Positions 1 to 7,898 of a DNA stretch of 64,000 nt are shown here, in pieces. Location: contig JBBRYA010000005.1 of assembly GCA_038238015.1 (NCBI GenBank), positions 33,201 to 97,200 on the forward strand. The letters run 5' to 3'. Source of the stretch: DASQFQ01 sp038238015 (GTDB lineage Bacteria > Actinomycetota > Thermoleophilia > Solirubrobacterales > Solirubrobacteraceae). The notes under the pieces were generated by a model. It was not told the origin of the DNA. It saw only the letters and a program-made list of their open reading frames with translations, and did no database searches. Made by a program: the position numbers and the translations under genes. Position 1 is the stretch's first letter. The number at the start of each line of letters is the position of its first letter.

Positions 1-539
1 GGGATCGCAGTGCGCGCGAAGAGCGCGTCGCCTGCCGCTTGGCCAGGCGATCGGGGCGTCAGCGCCTCGGCTGCTTCTCGTAGACGCTCGCGCGTGGTTC
101 CGACGAGGGCAGCCAGAGCGTTGAGCACGCGGTCCGAGACGCCGCTCGGCTCGAGCGTTCCTTGCTCCATTGCGTGGTAGTAGCTCGCCACCTTTGCCTC
201 GCGATCCGCGACGCCGAGTTGGGCGGCCAGACGGCGGACGAGATCGGCGCGCTTGATCCGCGCGGCCTGTCGGAGCCGCGGCAACACCACGGGCCAGGCG
301 CCGGCCTGGCCTCCGAGGGACTGCTCGAGGTCGTCGACCAGCGCCCGGGCCGGAGACGCGGCGAACGCGATGGCGTCGAACGTGCGGCGTGGCGCCCGAT
401 CGAGATAGGCGTCGAGCAGCGCTTCGAGTTCTCGCCGGTCGGCTCCGTCGAGCTCGGTCAGGTACGCGTCAGGGTCGGGCTCGCTCCCGGCTTCGAACTC
501 GGCGATGAATCGCTCCCGGAGGCGTTCGACGTCGCTCAT
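1..539 (-). CDS. HTH-like protein downstream of a sigma factor, truncated by window edge
   Basis: The ATG at 539 lies 4 bases after the stop of the sigma-factor gene, so the two are probably co-transcribed and coupled. About 179 codons are visible and the C terminus lies outside the window. The N terminus (FEAGSEPDPDAYLTELDGA) resembles the short acidic N-terminal segment seen in some sigma-associated and Ser/Thr-kinase-associated proteins. The middle (about residues 95-155) looks like a helix-turn-helix of XRE type (RADLVRRLAAQLGV ... VLNALAALVGTTRERL). It has no visible transmembrane helix or zinc-binding HxxxCxxC motif, so it is not a classical ZAS anti-sigma factor. A role as regulator or partner of the sigma factor is inferred from position only. 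Confidence 0.6.
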   Translation of the reverse strand, partial: MSDVERLRERFIAEFEAGSEPDPDAYLTELDGADRRELEALLDAYLDRAPRRTFDAIAFAASPARALVDDLEQSLGGQAGAWPVVLPRLRQAARIKRADLVRRLAAQLGVADREAKVASYYHAMEQGTLEPSGVSDRVLNALAALVGTTRERLREAAEALTPRSPGQAAGDALFARTAI

Positions 540-543
540 CGGT

Positions 544-1260
544 TCACCCATTGTCGTCCTCGAGCAACTCGCGCAGACGTACCCGGAATCGGCGGACGAT
601 CTGGTAGGCGTTGTCGGGGGTCATGTCCTCGATCTCAGCGCAGGCGTCCGCGGCGCTGCGCGCCTCGAAGACCACGATCTCGACCAGGCGCCGGTGGTCT
701 TGGCGCAGCTCGTCAAGCGCGGCTTGGATGACCATCTGGGTCTCGACGTAGCCGGCCGCGTCGGCGGTCGCCGGCTCCGGCCCGGGGTGCTCGTCGTCTG
801 TGTCGAGCGGATCGGTCGCGATCGTGCGGGAGCGCTCGCGGTCGGCGATCGCGCGGCGGAGGATCGTGTTCAGCCAGGCCTTGAATTCGCCCACCGAGTC
901 GCCGGCGAAGCTCGAGGTGATGGCGCGGGCGATGACGTCACCGGCGGTGTCCTCAACCACGTGGGCCGGCAGCTTCATCCGCAGCCGGGCGACGACGATC
1001 GACCAGTGACCGAAGACGAGAACCTGCAGGGCCGTGCGCGCGGAGTCGGTGTCACCTGCGGCGCGGGCGTCGCGCAGGTATGCGAGCAAGTTCTCGTCGG
1101 AGAGGCGGTCGAGTTCGTGCTCCGGGCGCGGGCGGAAGGCCAAGTCTGGAGAGTCGCAGGCTGCGGCGGAATTCTGACGCGCCGCTTGGGTCGGTGGGCG
1201 CGGAACCGAGGTCTGGTCAGTCGACTGAAAGCTGAGATGAGGGCTGCCGCAGTCGAGCAC
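544..1260 (-). CDS. RNA polymerase sigma factor, sigma-70/ECF-like
   Basis: The product is up to 238 aa. The region from about residue 50 (LSDENLLAYLRDARAAGD) to about 150 fits sigma region 2, including the helix VGEFKAWLNTILRRAIADRERSR. The end (AALDELRQDHRRLVEIVVFE ... DNAYQIVRRFRVRLRELL) fits region 4. The first 45 or so residues are poorly conserved in appearance, so the true start may be a downstream GTG or TTG; the coordinate given is the longest form. Region 4 looks divergent: the recognition helix TPDNAYQIVRRFRVRLRE follows a helix rich in Ala and acidic residues. It would direct RNA polymerase to a small regulon. No anti-sigma gene of known type is visible, and the next gene down is an HTH-like protein. 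Confidence 0.7.
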   Translation of the reverse strand: MLDCGSPHLSFQSTDQTSVPRPPTQAARQNSAAACDSPDLAFRPRPEHELDRLSDENLLAYLRDARAAGDTDSARTALQVLVFGHWSIVVARLRMKLPAHVVEDTAGDVIARAITSSFAGDSVGEFKAWLNTILRRAIADRERSRTIATDPLDTDDEHPGPEPATADAAGYVETQMVIQAALDELRQDHRRLVEIVVFEARSAADACAEIEDMTPDNAYQIVRRFRVRLRELLEDDNG

Positions 1261-1364
1261 CCCCGCGGCGCGGTCGAACAGGAGACCGTGGGGCGCGATA
1301 GCCGACGGAGACTTCGCGAAGCCGACACAGTTTCGGCACGGTTCGGTCTTGCTGCTCCATTGAG

Positions 1365-1700
1365 TTGGAGAACCTTCGCTGCGTGCTCGCTGACCAAACC
1401 ATCCGAGGGAAGGTGCACCAGTTCGACCGTCCCGTCTGGGAGCCGCTCGTTGCTCTCTTTGGGGAGGATCTCGCCGGGTGGTTCATGTGGATGTGCGAGA
1501 TCGAACTTGAGGACCAGTCCCCGTTGCACTCCTACAAGCACAGCGCGACCCGCAGCTATCTCTACCTCACGGAGGATGGCCGGGCCTTCGTCTATCAGTC
1601 GGACGAGAGCTACGAGGAGATCCCGGTGGGGCGGGCAGTGTTCCTTGCGCACGCAGGGTGGGAGCGGTTGCTCCCACCTCCGCCTCGTCTATGCGCATGA
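1365..1700 (+). CDS. Conserved-looking hypothetical protein, about 111 aa
   Basis: The start may be TTG 1365 or GTG 1383. The protein is soluble with no signal peptide, rich in aromatic and acidic residues (WEPLVALFGEDLAGWFMWM, SATRSYLYLTEDGRAFVY). The alternating pattern in the second half suggests a small beta-sheet domain. It lies divergent to the sigma-factor gene with about 104 bp between them, which must hold both promoters, and it converges on the VWA gene with 1 base between stops. Codon use with strong GC3 supports a real gene. I do not recognise the family and give no function. Confidence 0.55.
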   Translation: MENLRCVLADQTIRGKVHQFDRPVWEPLVALFGEDLAGWFMWMCEIELEDQSPLHSYKHSATRSYLYLTEDGRAFVYQSDESYEEIPVGRAVFLAHAGWERLLPPPPRLCA

Positions 1701-1701
1701 C

Positions 1702-2973
1702 CTACCCCCGCCGCCGGCTCTTGCGGTGCCGGTCCGCCTCGCTCAGCTTCGCGGTCCGCGACGCGTCGTCGGTCCTGGCCCGCTCGGCGAGGTCGTAGAG
1801 CACGAGGGCTTCGAGTTGCAAGCCCGCGTCGTCGGAGTCAGCCAGGGGAGCGGCCGCGGCGGCAAAGAGCTGGCTCGCGGCCCCCACGTCTCCTGCCCGC
1901 AGCGCGTCCGCGCCCGTCTGCTTGTCGCGCTGCGCCTGCTGGAACGCGCGCTCGGTGGTCACGACGGGGTTGGCCACCCGGCCTGCGGCCTCGTCGCCCG
2001 GCACGACGTTGACGTTCACCGGGATCGCGACCTTCTGCGTGTTCATCGTCGCCAGCTCAACCCACTGCAGCTCGAGCTCGCAGACCTGGGCGAGGCCGAG
2101 GGCGGCCATCGCGGGGACCTCGATCTCGAGCAGGAGCTTGCGCTGCTCGCCCGACACGAAGTCGCCGAGCTCGACCATGAAGCCGTCCTCGACGCCGGAC
2201 GTCGGAAGGTCGTTGAAGAGCGTCACCGACTCGACGGCGCCGCTCGGGCGGACGGTAAGCGACGCGGCCTGGACGACCTGGTCGAGCAGCCCGTCGACTT
2301 CGGAGGCGAGTGCCGCGGCGGCGGTGTCGCCCTCCTCGGCGAAGTGAGTGTTGCCGGCGCCGCCGCGGGCGAGCGCGGCGAGCAGGGTCTCGTCGTAGCC
2401 GAGGCCGAGCCCGATCGTGGAGGTGGTCACGCGGTGGCCGCGGGCGTCGGCGGCGACCCCGCCGAGCGCGTCGCCGTGGGTGATGCCAACGTTGGCATGG
2501 CCGTCTGAGAGGAGCAGGAGGGTGGCGCCGCCATCGCCGGCGACCCGCCGTGCCTCCTGCAGGCCGCGGAGGTAGCCGCCGCTGAGGTTCGTGGTTCCGC
2601 CCGGGTAGATCGAGTGGATCAGCGCGCGGACGACGGCCTTGTCGGCAAGCGGCGCGGCCGGGACGGCGACCTGGACCTCGTCGTCGAACACGACGAGCCC
2701 GAAGTGGTCGGTCGGCTCGAGCCGGCCGACGAGGTCGATGAGCGCGTCCTTGGCCGACTCGAGCGCTCCGCCGGCCATGGACCCGGAGCGGTCGAGCACG
2801 ACCTGGAGCGTGCTGGGTGGACGGGTGCGGGAGCGCTCAGCCGCGGGGGCGGCGAGCTCGAGCAGGACGGAGATCTGGTCCTGCGCTTCGATGGCGACGA
2901 CGTCGAGGTCGAGTGTGGCGTTGAGGTGCATGGAGAGGGGAGTCGACGCCATCGCTTCTGATCTGACATGCAC
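1702..2973 (-). CDS. VWA (von Willebrand factor A) domain protein
   Basis: The start chosen is GTG 2973, because an AGAGGG ribosome binding site lies 5 bases upstream; ATG 2952 is the alternative. The product is 423 aa. A VWA domain occupies about residues 45-230, with the MIDAS signature DRSGSM, a threonine region (GGTTNLSGG) and LLLLSDGHAN. A beta-rich domain follows (about 240-340), then an alpha-helical tail with tetratricopeptide-like spacing and a basic terminus. There is no signal peptide or membrane segment, so it is probably cytosolic. VWA domains bind partners through a metal ion; the partner here is unknown. It lies about 100 bp downstream of the VKOR gene, and that gap holds an imperfect hairpin at 3020-3055. 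Confidence 0.8.
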   Translation of the reverse strand: MHVRSEAMASTPLSMHLNATLDLDVVAIEAQDQISVLLELAAPAAERSRTRPPSTLQVVLDRSGSMAGGALESAKDALIDLVGRLEPTDHFGLVVFDDEVQVAVPAAPLADKAVVRALIHSIYPGGTTNLSGGYLRGLQEARRVAGDGGATLLLLSDGHANVGITHGDALGGVAADARGHRVTTSTIGLGLGYDETLLAALARGGAGNTHFAEEGDTAAAALASEVDGLLDQVVQAASLTVRPSGAVESVTLFNDLPTSGVEDGFMVELGDFVSGEQRKLLLEIEVPAMAALGLAQVCELELQWVELATMNTQKVAIPVNVNVVPGDEAAGRVANPVVTTERAFQQAQRDKQTGADALRAGDVGAASQLFAAAAAPLADSDDAGLQLEALVLYDLAERARTDDASRTAKLSEADRHRKSRRRG

Positions 2974-3072
2974 GCTTTCCCTCTCTACCTGCCATTGGGA
3001 CTGAGGCCGGGCGAACCCTCTGTCCCTTTTACGCTGGCGGCGGCGTGAAAGACAGCCGCGTCCAGACACGCG

Positions 3073-3633
3073 TCACACGGCCTGACCCTTGGGGGGTCGG
3101 ATCGCGTCCGCGAGCGAGACGCCGCGTGCTTGCGCCCGGCGGACGTGCTGCCACGCCGCCCGGGCTTCGCCGATGCCGAGCGCGAAGAGCGCGAGGGAGA
3201 GCGCGGCCGAGAGCAGGCACAGCGTGCACCATGCCTGGGCAACGGTCGTCTGGACGATCACCAGCGCGACGGATGCGAGGAGGCCGCCGGACAGCACCGC
3301 GCCGAGCGCCAGGCACGCCCACGGGAGGCTGCGCCACCGGTCACGGCCGCCCAGCGCGAGCAGCACGAGCTCGGTGGCGTACGCGGCCACGCCGGCGGCA
3401 GCGTCGGGCACGGGGGCCGTGAGCTCGAGCACCGTGCGGGAGTCGAAGAAGGGATCCCACACGTGGCCGAACGCGTGGACCTGGAAGAGCGTCAGGTAGG
3501 CCGCGACGACGAGCCCGATCGTCGCCAGCGCGGCCAGCATGCCGCGACGCCGCCACGACGTGGGGTTCTCGTCCCAGCCCGGAGGAACGTCGCGTTTCCC
3601 GGTCGCCCGCGGGCTCGCCACTGAGTCAGGCAA
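3073..3633 (-). CDS. Vitamin K epoxide reductase (VKOR) family membrane protein
   Basis: TTG 3633 is chosen because GGAGG lies 6 bases upstream. The product is 186 aa with four to five hydrophobic segments. The active-site CxxC is present as WCTLC near residue 135 in a transmembrane helix, and GGRDRWRSLPW matches the actinobacterial VKOR-like group. The usual upstream loop cysteine pair is not evident; the region between helices 1 and 2 (FGHVWDPFFDSRTVLE) has none. VKOR proteins pass electrons from quinone to a DsbA-like partner, but the missing loop cysteines make the role less sure. It overlaps the preceding 45-codon GMC remnant by 8 bases and follows the GH15 gene. Confidence 0.8.
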   Translation of the reverse strand: MPDSVASPRATGKRDVPPGWDENPTSWRRRGMLAALATIGLVVAAYLTLFQVHAFGHVWDPFFDSRTVLELTAPVPDAAAGVAAYATELVLLALGGRDRWRSLPWACLALGAVLSGGLLASVALVIVQTTVAQAWCTLCLLSAALSLALFALGIGEARAAWQHVRRAQARGVSLADAIRPPKGQAV

Positions 3634-3763
3634 CCGCGACCTCCTGCGGGGCGATCCTCTTGGTTGCCAGTCGCTCACCGAGTCGCGACGCGAGCGCCAT
3701 GATCGTGAGGGCCGGGGTGGCGGCGCCCTGGGTCGGCAGGAAGGTTCCGACGACGTTGGTCAT
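3626..3763 (-). pseudogene. C-terminal remnant of a GMC oxidoreductase (45 codons)
   Basis: The ATG at 3763 overlaps the stop of the GH15 gene as ATGA, and the stop at 3626 overlaps the VKOR start region. The 45-residue product contains GTFLPTQGAATPALTIMALA followed by SRLGERL. This is the conserved FAD-side C-terminal signature of GMC oxidoreductases, which usually end with a pattern like NPxLTIMALA. The other 450 or more residues are absent, so this is a 3'-end fragment that now lies as a translatable mini-ORF inside an operon. Homology is from recognition of the motif, not a search. Confidence 0.6.
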
Positions 3764-5517
3764 GCCGAGCTCCTCTGCTCGTGGTAGGCCACCGCCGCGC
3801 TGACGAGCGCTGCGTGGGTGAGCGCCTGCGGGAGGTTGCCCCAGGCGGTCCCGTCCTCGGACGCCTCCTCCGTGAGCAGGCCGACATCGTTCGCGAGCGC
3901 CATCAGGGCGTCGAGCCGCTCGTGAGCCTCATCGAGCCGGCCGAGGCGCACGAGTGCGTGCGCGCGCCAGAAGGCGCAGGGCAGGAACGTCTGCTCCTGC
4001 TCGACGAGCGCCGTCGTCCTGTAGACCAACCGGCCGCGGCCGAGTTCGTCGTCGATGCAGGCCAAGGTGGAATGCCAGCGGTCGGGATCGGCAGGCGTGT
4101 AGCCCATGAAGACGCCCAGGAGGACCGCGGCATCCAGACCTGGGCCTCCGGGCGTCGCGAGGTAGGTGCGGCGCTCGGTGCAGTAGTGCGCCGCCTCGAC
4201 GCGGTCGCGGACATCGCTCGCCGCGCTGCGCCAGGCCGCCGCGTCACCCTCGAGATGGCCGGCGTCGGCGAGCTCCGCGGCGCGGGTGAGCGCCACCCAG
4301 CACGCCATCTTCGACCACGTGTGCGCGCGGTCCGGACTGGTCTCCCATATCCCGGCGTCGTCGCGAGACCAGATCGTGGCGACGTGGTCGGCGATCTGGA
4401 CGAGCTGGACCGCCAACCCGTCGGGAAGCGTTCCGCCGCGGCCGAGGAACAACGCGCAGCTCTGCAGGACGTCGCCGGCGCTCCCGTGCTGTCGCTGGGC
4501 GAAGGCGCGGTTGCCGATCCGGACCGGCCGGGCCCCTCCGAAGCCGGTCAGCGTGGTCTCGCGCTGGGCGGCGTGCGTCCCGCCGTCGAGGCGATAGAAG
4601 GGTTGCAGGGTGGGCAGCGTCTGGGCTATCGCGCCCGACATCCACCGCAGGTACGCGCGCGCGGTCGCGTGATCGCCGACGGCGGCGAACGCGTTGACGA
4701 CGAAGGAGCCGTCCCGGAGCCACGAGTAGCGGTAGTCGTAGTTGCGAGGGCCTCCCGGTTGTTCTGGCAGGCCCAGCGTCGCGGCCGCCGCCAGCGCGCC
4801 GGTCGACTCCCGTACGAGTACGCGCATGGCCAGGGCGGAGCGCAGCACGATCTCCGTCCACGGGCCGTCGTATTCGAGCTGACCGGACCACGTCCTCCAG
4901 GCGCTGACGCTGTCGCGGAGCGCGCCGGCCGCGTCGTCTGCTGACGTCGGTTCGGGTGCGGTTCCGAGGCTCACCGTGTACCGCTCGCCGGGATCGAGCC
5001 GGCGTGTGCCGGTCGCTTCGACGCCGTTCCAGTCAACCGCCTCGGCGCTGATGGTGACGCCCGGCCCTGCCCCGGTGATGCGCAGCCCGGAGCCGACGCG
5101 CTCGGCTCCTTCTGCGAGCGTGACGCCGTCCCCGAACCTCGGCGCGACCGTCCAGGCCATCCGCACGCGCCCGTTCCGGCACTCCGCTTGGCGCACCAGC
5201 AGCGGATCCTCCACGGAGCGCCCGGGGCCTCCGACCAGGGCGTCCGTGACCACCACCTCGCCCTCGGCGGTGCTCCAGGTCGTCTCCAAGACGTTGGTCG
5301 CGGCGATGTAGCGACGCCGCGACGCGGCCGGCTCCGAGGGCGCGAGGGTGAAGTGGCCGCCGCGCTCGGCATCGACGATCCGCGCGAGCGTCGGCGTTGC
5401 ATCCAGATCAGGCAGACACAGCCAGTCGACGGCACCGCCGGAGCTGATGAGCGCGGCCGTGCGACCGTCTCCCACCACCGAATAGTCTGAAACTCCGGAG
5501 TGGTGCGTGGTCGGCAC
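3760..5517 (-). CDS. Glycoside hydrolase family 15 (glucoamylase/trehalase-like)
   Basis: The start is GTG 5517 with an AGGA site 7 bases upstream; a longer open frame to 5745 would run into the divergent diguanylate cyclase and is rejected. The product is 585 aa. The N-terminal super-beta-sandwich domain begins with SDYSVVGDGRTAALISSGG and AVDWLCLPDLDATP. The (alpha/alpha)6 barrel contains the substrate-binding YRYSWLRDGSF, the general acid in GIWETSPDRAHTWSK and the general base in LLTEEASEDGTAWGNLPQA. All key catalytic glutamates appear present. Family members hydrolyse alpha-glucosidic bonds, often trehalose in actinobacteria. There is no signal peptide, so it is probably intracellular. 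Confidence 0.9.
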   Translation of the reverse strand: MPTTHHSGVSDYSVVGDGRTAALISSGGAVDWLCLPDLDATPTLARIVDAERGGHFTLAPSEPAASRRRYIAATNVLETTWSTAEGEVVVTDALVGGPGRSVEDPLLVRQAECRNGRVRMAWTVAPRFGDGVTLAEGAERVGSGLRITGAGPGVTISAEAVDWNGVEATGTRRLDPGERYTVSLGTAPEPTSADDAAGALRDSVSAWRTWSGQLEYDGPWTEIVLRSALAMRVLVRESTGALAAAATLGLPEQPGGPRNYDYRYSWLRDGSFVVNAFAAVGDHATARAYLRWMSGAIAQTLPTLQPFYRLDGGTHAAQRETTLTGFGGARPVRIGNRAFAQRQHGSAGDVLQSCALFLGRGGTLPDGLAVQLVQIADHVATIWSRDDAGIWETSPDRAHTWSKMACWVALTRAAELADAGHLEGDAAAWRSAASDVRDRVEAAHYCTERRTYLATPGGPGLDAAVLLGVFMGYTPADPDRWHSTLACIDDELGRGRLVYRTTALVEQEQTFLPCAFWRAHALVRLGRLDEAHERLDALMALANDVGLLTEEASEDGTAWGNLPQALTHAALVSAAVAYHEQRSSA

Positions 5518-5545
5518 GCGAGCGTCCTGCCCATAATCGGCCTCG

Positions 5546-5573
5546 CGAACTCGCTTTCCCGCGCGCGAGTTCG
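5546..5573. promoter_or_regulatory. 9-bp inverted repeat in divergent promoter region
   Basis: CGAACTCGC at 5546-5554 is repeated as its exact reverse complement GCGAGTTCG at 5565-5573, with 10 bases between. It sits in the 118-bp gap between the GH15 start (5517) and the diguanylate cyclase start (5636). It could be an operator serving one or both genes; no regulator is identified. Confidence 0.35.
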
Positions 5574-5635
5574 GGGCGCGAGGAGGCCGGTTCCGGCTCA
5601 AGTCCGAGTCAGGGTGGGCCGACACCACTCCAGAC

Positions 5636-6514
5636 ATGGATCCCGCGGAGCATCTCCCACGTTTCCCGCGCGATGAACGCGGTCCGGTCGTGCTCTGCGT
5701 CGGGTTGCTTCTGCTGATCACGGGGCTTCGCCTGGCCGTGGACAACCCGATCGAGGCGGTCGGCTTCCTCTATGTCATCCCGATCAGCCTGCTGGCTACA
5801 GATCTCGGCCTGCGCGGCGGATTGATCGCCGCCGGGGGCGCCTTGCTGCTCACGATCGTCTGGGCGATCGTCCAGGACGTTCCGCTCGGCGTTATCGGGT
5901 ACGGGGCCCGGGCCGTGACGTTCGTGGGCATCGGCATCGTCGTCGGTCTTCAGTCCCAGCGCCGGATCCGGATCCAGGAGCGGAGCGATCGATTGATCGT
6001 CAAGCTCGAGGCGACGGCGCTGCGTGACCCCCTAACCGGGCTGCCCAACCGCCGGGCCTGGGACGACCGTCTGAAGCGGGAGCTCAGCGGCGCCGCTCGT
6101 TCGCAGCAGCCACTGCGCGTCGTTGTGGTCGATCTCGACCGTCTCAAGCAGATCAACGACCTGCACGGGCATCAGCAGGGCGATCGCCTGCTCCAGCGTG
6201 CCGCACACGCCTGGGCCGGCGTCCTCAGGCCGTCGGACTGCCTCGCGCGACTGGGCGGCGACGAGTTCGTCGTCCTCCTGCCCGACTGCGACGCCGCCAC
6301 AGCATCGGACATCACGCAGCGACTGCTCGCCAGTGTGCCGTTCGGCCAGACCTGCTCGGCCGGTATCGCGACGTGGGATGGGGACGAGCCCGCCTTTCAA
6401 CTCGTACACCGCGCAGACCAGGCGATGTATGCCATCAAGGTCGCTGGCGGTGGCGACCTCGGGGTGGCGCCCGCGCCGGAGGGGATGTCACTCATGGATG
6501 GCGTCTGCGACTGA
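5636..6514 (+). CDS. Membrane diguanylate cyclase (GGDEF domain)
   Basis: The product is 292 aa. Residues 15-105 hold about four membrane segments (VVLCVGLLLLITGL, VGFLYVIPISLLATD, GGLIAAGGALLLTIVW, AVTFVGIGIVVGL), resembling DUF4118 or MASE-type sensors. After a short coiled linker comes a GGDEF domain (about 130-280) with DPLTGLPNRRAW, VVVDLDRLKQIND and an intact LGGDEF. An RPSD I-site five residues before GGDEF suggests product inhibition by c-di-GMP. It synthesises c-di-GMP from two GTP in response to an unknown membrane signal. The end MDGVCD is unremarkable. Confidence 0.92.
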   Translation: MDPAEHLPRFPRDERGPVVLCVGLLLLITGLRLAVDNPIEAVGFLYVIPISLLATDLGLRGGLIAAGGALLLTIVWAIVQDVPLGVIGYGARAVTFVGIGIVVGLQSQRRIRIQERSDRLIVKLEATALRDPLTGLPNRRAWDDRLKRELSGAARSQQPLRVVVVDLDRLKQINDLHGHQQGDRLLQRAAHAWAGVLRPSDCLARLGGDEFVVLLPDCDAATASDITQRLLASVPFGQTCSAGIATWDGDEPAFQLVHRADQAMYAIKVAGGGDLGVAPAPEGMSLMDGVCD

Positions 6515-6533
6515 CGTCTCCGATCTTCACATG

Positions 6534-6917
6534 TCAGTCAGGCCGCAGCCCGAGCCGATCGACCTCTCGCGCGAGCGCATCGTCGAAGGTGAGGACGCCG
6601 TCTGCGGTCGCGTCCTGCGCGGCGAGCAGCACGCAGCAGTCGGGCATCTTCAGGCCGGTCTCGGCACGCAGCATCGCGAGTCGCGCCGGCGCATCCGCGC
6701 CGAGAGGGATCCCCGCAACCTCCAGCTCGGCCACCGCGGCGCTGGCGGAGTCGAGACGGCCGCGGCGAGCGGGACCGACCAGCACTTCGGCGAGCGTGAT
6801 TGGGCTGCAGCCGAGCTGCCGATCTGCGATGTCGAGCAGCACTTCCCCTGCTCGAGAATGCAACGCGTCGTGATCGTCGAGATGCGCGATCAGCACGCTG
6901 GCGTCGACGACGATCAA
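6534..6917 (-). CDS. vapC: PIN-domain ribonuclease toxin, VapC family
   Basis: The product is 127 aa. The start MIVVDASVLIAHLD has the first PIN aspartate; further acidic residues are in TLAEVL (Glu), LKMPDCCVL (Asp) and LTFDDALAR (Asp), giving the usual quartet. The family cleaves tRNA or rRNA using Mg2+. The ATG overlaps the end of the antitoxin gene by 4 bases, which is typical of vapBC. Its 3' end is convergent with the diguanylate cyclase, 19 bp apart. Confidence 0.88.
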   Translation of the reverse strand: MIVVDASVLIAHLDDHDALHSRAGEVLLDIADRQLGCSPITLAEVLVGPARRGRLDSASAAVAELEVAGIPLGADAPARLAMLRAETGLKMPDCCVLLAAQDATADGVLTFDDALAREVDRLGLRPD

Positions 6918-7180
6918 GAAGGCCAGTCGTCGCGTATGCGCGCGAGGTCGCCGCGCTCGTAGGCGCCGGTCAGTGCGCCGCTCGTGCGGCGGATCGCCTC
7001 CCGTCGGCGCGTGGCGTGCTGGTCGCGATCACGGTCGATGACGTCGTGACCCTGCTCGACGAGCCGGAGCAGCAGTTCTCGCCGGGAGCGGACCTCCGGC
7101 CAGCGTGCGGCGGCGGCGTCGAGCGCTGCCGCCACCCGATCGGTCTCCGTGATCGTGAGCCTGGGACGCGTCGTCGGCAT
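6914..7180 (-). CDS. vapB: VapB-type antitoxin
   Basis: ATG 7180 is chosen over an upstream in-frame start because the sequence before it carries the promoter repeats. The product is 88 aa. The N terminus (MPTTRPRLTITETDRVAAALDAA) looks like a ribbon-helix-helix DNA-binding fold, and the tail (ERGDLARIRDDWPS) is charged and probably disordered, as expected for a toxin-wrapping segment. It overlaps vapC by 4 bases. It probably represses its own promoter together with the toxin through the paired sites at 7188-7216. Confidence 0.8.
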   Translation of the reverse strand: MPTTRPRLTITETDRVAAALDAAAARWPEVRSRRELLLRLVEQGHDVIDRDRDQHATRRREAIRRTSGALTGAYERGDLARIRDDWPS

Positions 7181-7187
7181 TCCACAA

Positions 7188-7216
7188 GTGTAACACCGAG
7201 CGCGGAGGTGCAACAC
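7188..7216. promoter_or_regulatory. Candidate vapB operator: two 9-bp direct repeats
   Basis: GTGTAACAC at 7188-7196 and GTGCAACAC at 7208-7216 start 20 bp apart, about two helical turns. Each is itself a near-palindrome (GTGT-n-ACAC). They lie 8-36 bases upstream of the vapB ATG, the usual position for autoregulation by an RHH antitoxin. Confidence 0.5.
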
Positions 7217-7222
7217 TCTCCA

Positions 7223-7508
7223 TTACGGCGTGAGCTCGACGACCGGGCTGACGGGCTCGTAGTCGCCGTCGACCAGCGCGGCGTTGATGACCTGCGTCGC
7301 GCCGAGCCGGTAGCGGCCGTAGCCGAAGTGGATGTGGCCGCAGACCATGAGCCGCGGTTGGATGCGCTTCAGCGCCTCCGTCAGCGCCGTGGAGCCGAGG
7401 TGGGGGTGACCGTCCGCCTCGCCGCGCCGCCGTGGCGCGTTGAAGGCCCAGTCGTAGAACCACGGCTGCCCCGGGGTGCCCAGAGCTTGAGCCCGAACAG
7501 CTCGATGT
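7223..7508 (-). pseudogene. Metallophosphoesterase remnant, 3' end with frameshift
   Basis: On the minus strand the sequence reads NIELFGLKLW, then needs one extra base near 7475 to continue as GTPGQPWFYDWAFNAPR. It ends with RPRLMVCGHIHFGYGRYRLG and NAALVDGDYEPVSPVVELTP before a TAA at 7223. GHIHFGYG is the C-terminal metal-ligand motif of calcineurin-like phosphoesterases of the MPPED/ser-thr phosphatase-like type. The N-terminal metal motifs (DxH, GDxxD, GNHE) are absent, and the segment expected between WAFN and the GHIH block (usually with HGPP) is also missing. The left break is exactly where the second toxin gene ends, so the TA module probably landed in or recombined with it. Confidence 0.65.
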
Positions 7509-7898
7509 TCAGACGCGCACGACGTCGACCGCGCCGAAGCTCGTGAAGTCCGCGTCCTGGGTCCACACCTCGGCGCCGTAGACGATGGCGGTGGCGGCGA
7601 TCCACGTGTCGTGCACGCGCGGCTTGCGGCCGGCCGCGAGCTCGCCGGCCGCGAGGCGCGCGTAGGACGAGGCGACCCGGTCGTCCGCCGGGAGCCCCGC
7701 CGTCTGCTCCCGCACGCGCGTGAGGGTGGCGAGCCGCTGGGCCCGGCTGTCCGAGTCTCGGGCCACGAGAACGCCGAGTTCGAGCTCCGCGAGCGTGACG
7801 ATCGACACGCTGACCTGGTCGGGAAGCGGCCGGCGAAGTGGGCGACCCTGTTCGACGGCGATGAAGACCGAAGTGTCGAGGATGGCCCCGGCCGTCAC
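7509..7898 (-). CDS. PIN-domain toxin, VapC-like (second module)
   Basis: The start is GTG 7898, overlapping the antitoxin stop as GTGA; a longer upstream frame is rejected. The product is 129 aa. PIN acidic residues are seen in AGAILDTSVFIAVEQG, TLAELELGVL, VHDTWIAATAI and WTQDADF. The fold and operon order are those of a VapC of the Phd-partnered type. It is expected to be an Mg2+-dependent ribonuclease held inactive by the upstream antitoxin. Confidence 0.85.
   Translation of the reverse strand: MTAGAILDTSVFIAVEQGRPLRRPLPDQVSVSIVTLAELELGVLVARDSDSRAQRLATLTRVREQTAGLPADDRVASSYARLAAGELAAGRKPRVHDTWIAATAIVYGAEVWTQDADFTSFGAVDVVRV

Noticed and set aside
27..50. TCGCCTG ... CAGGCGA palindrome near the window start as a fourth copy of the rplJ-region repeat
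   Set aside because: Only the short end motif matches; the centre and the TCGCCGAAGGCGA end are absent, and it is inside a plausible coding frame.
5518..5745. Longer start for the GH15 gene
   Set aside because: It would overlap the start of the divergent diguanylate cyclase by 110 bp, and the extra 76 residues are unlike the family; GTG 5517 has a ribosome site.
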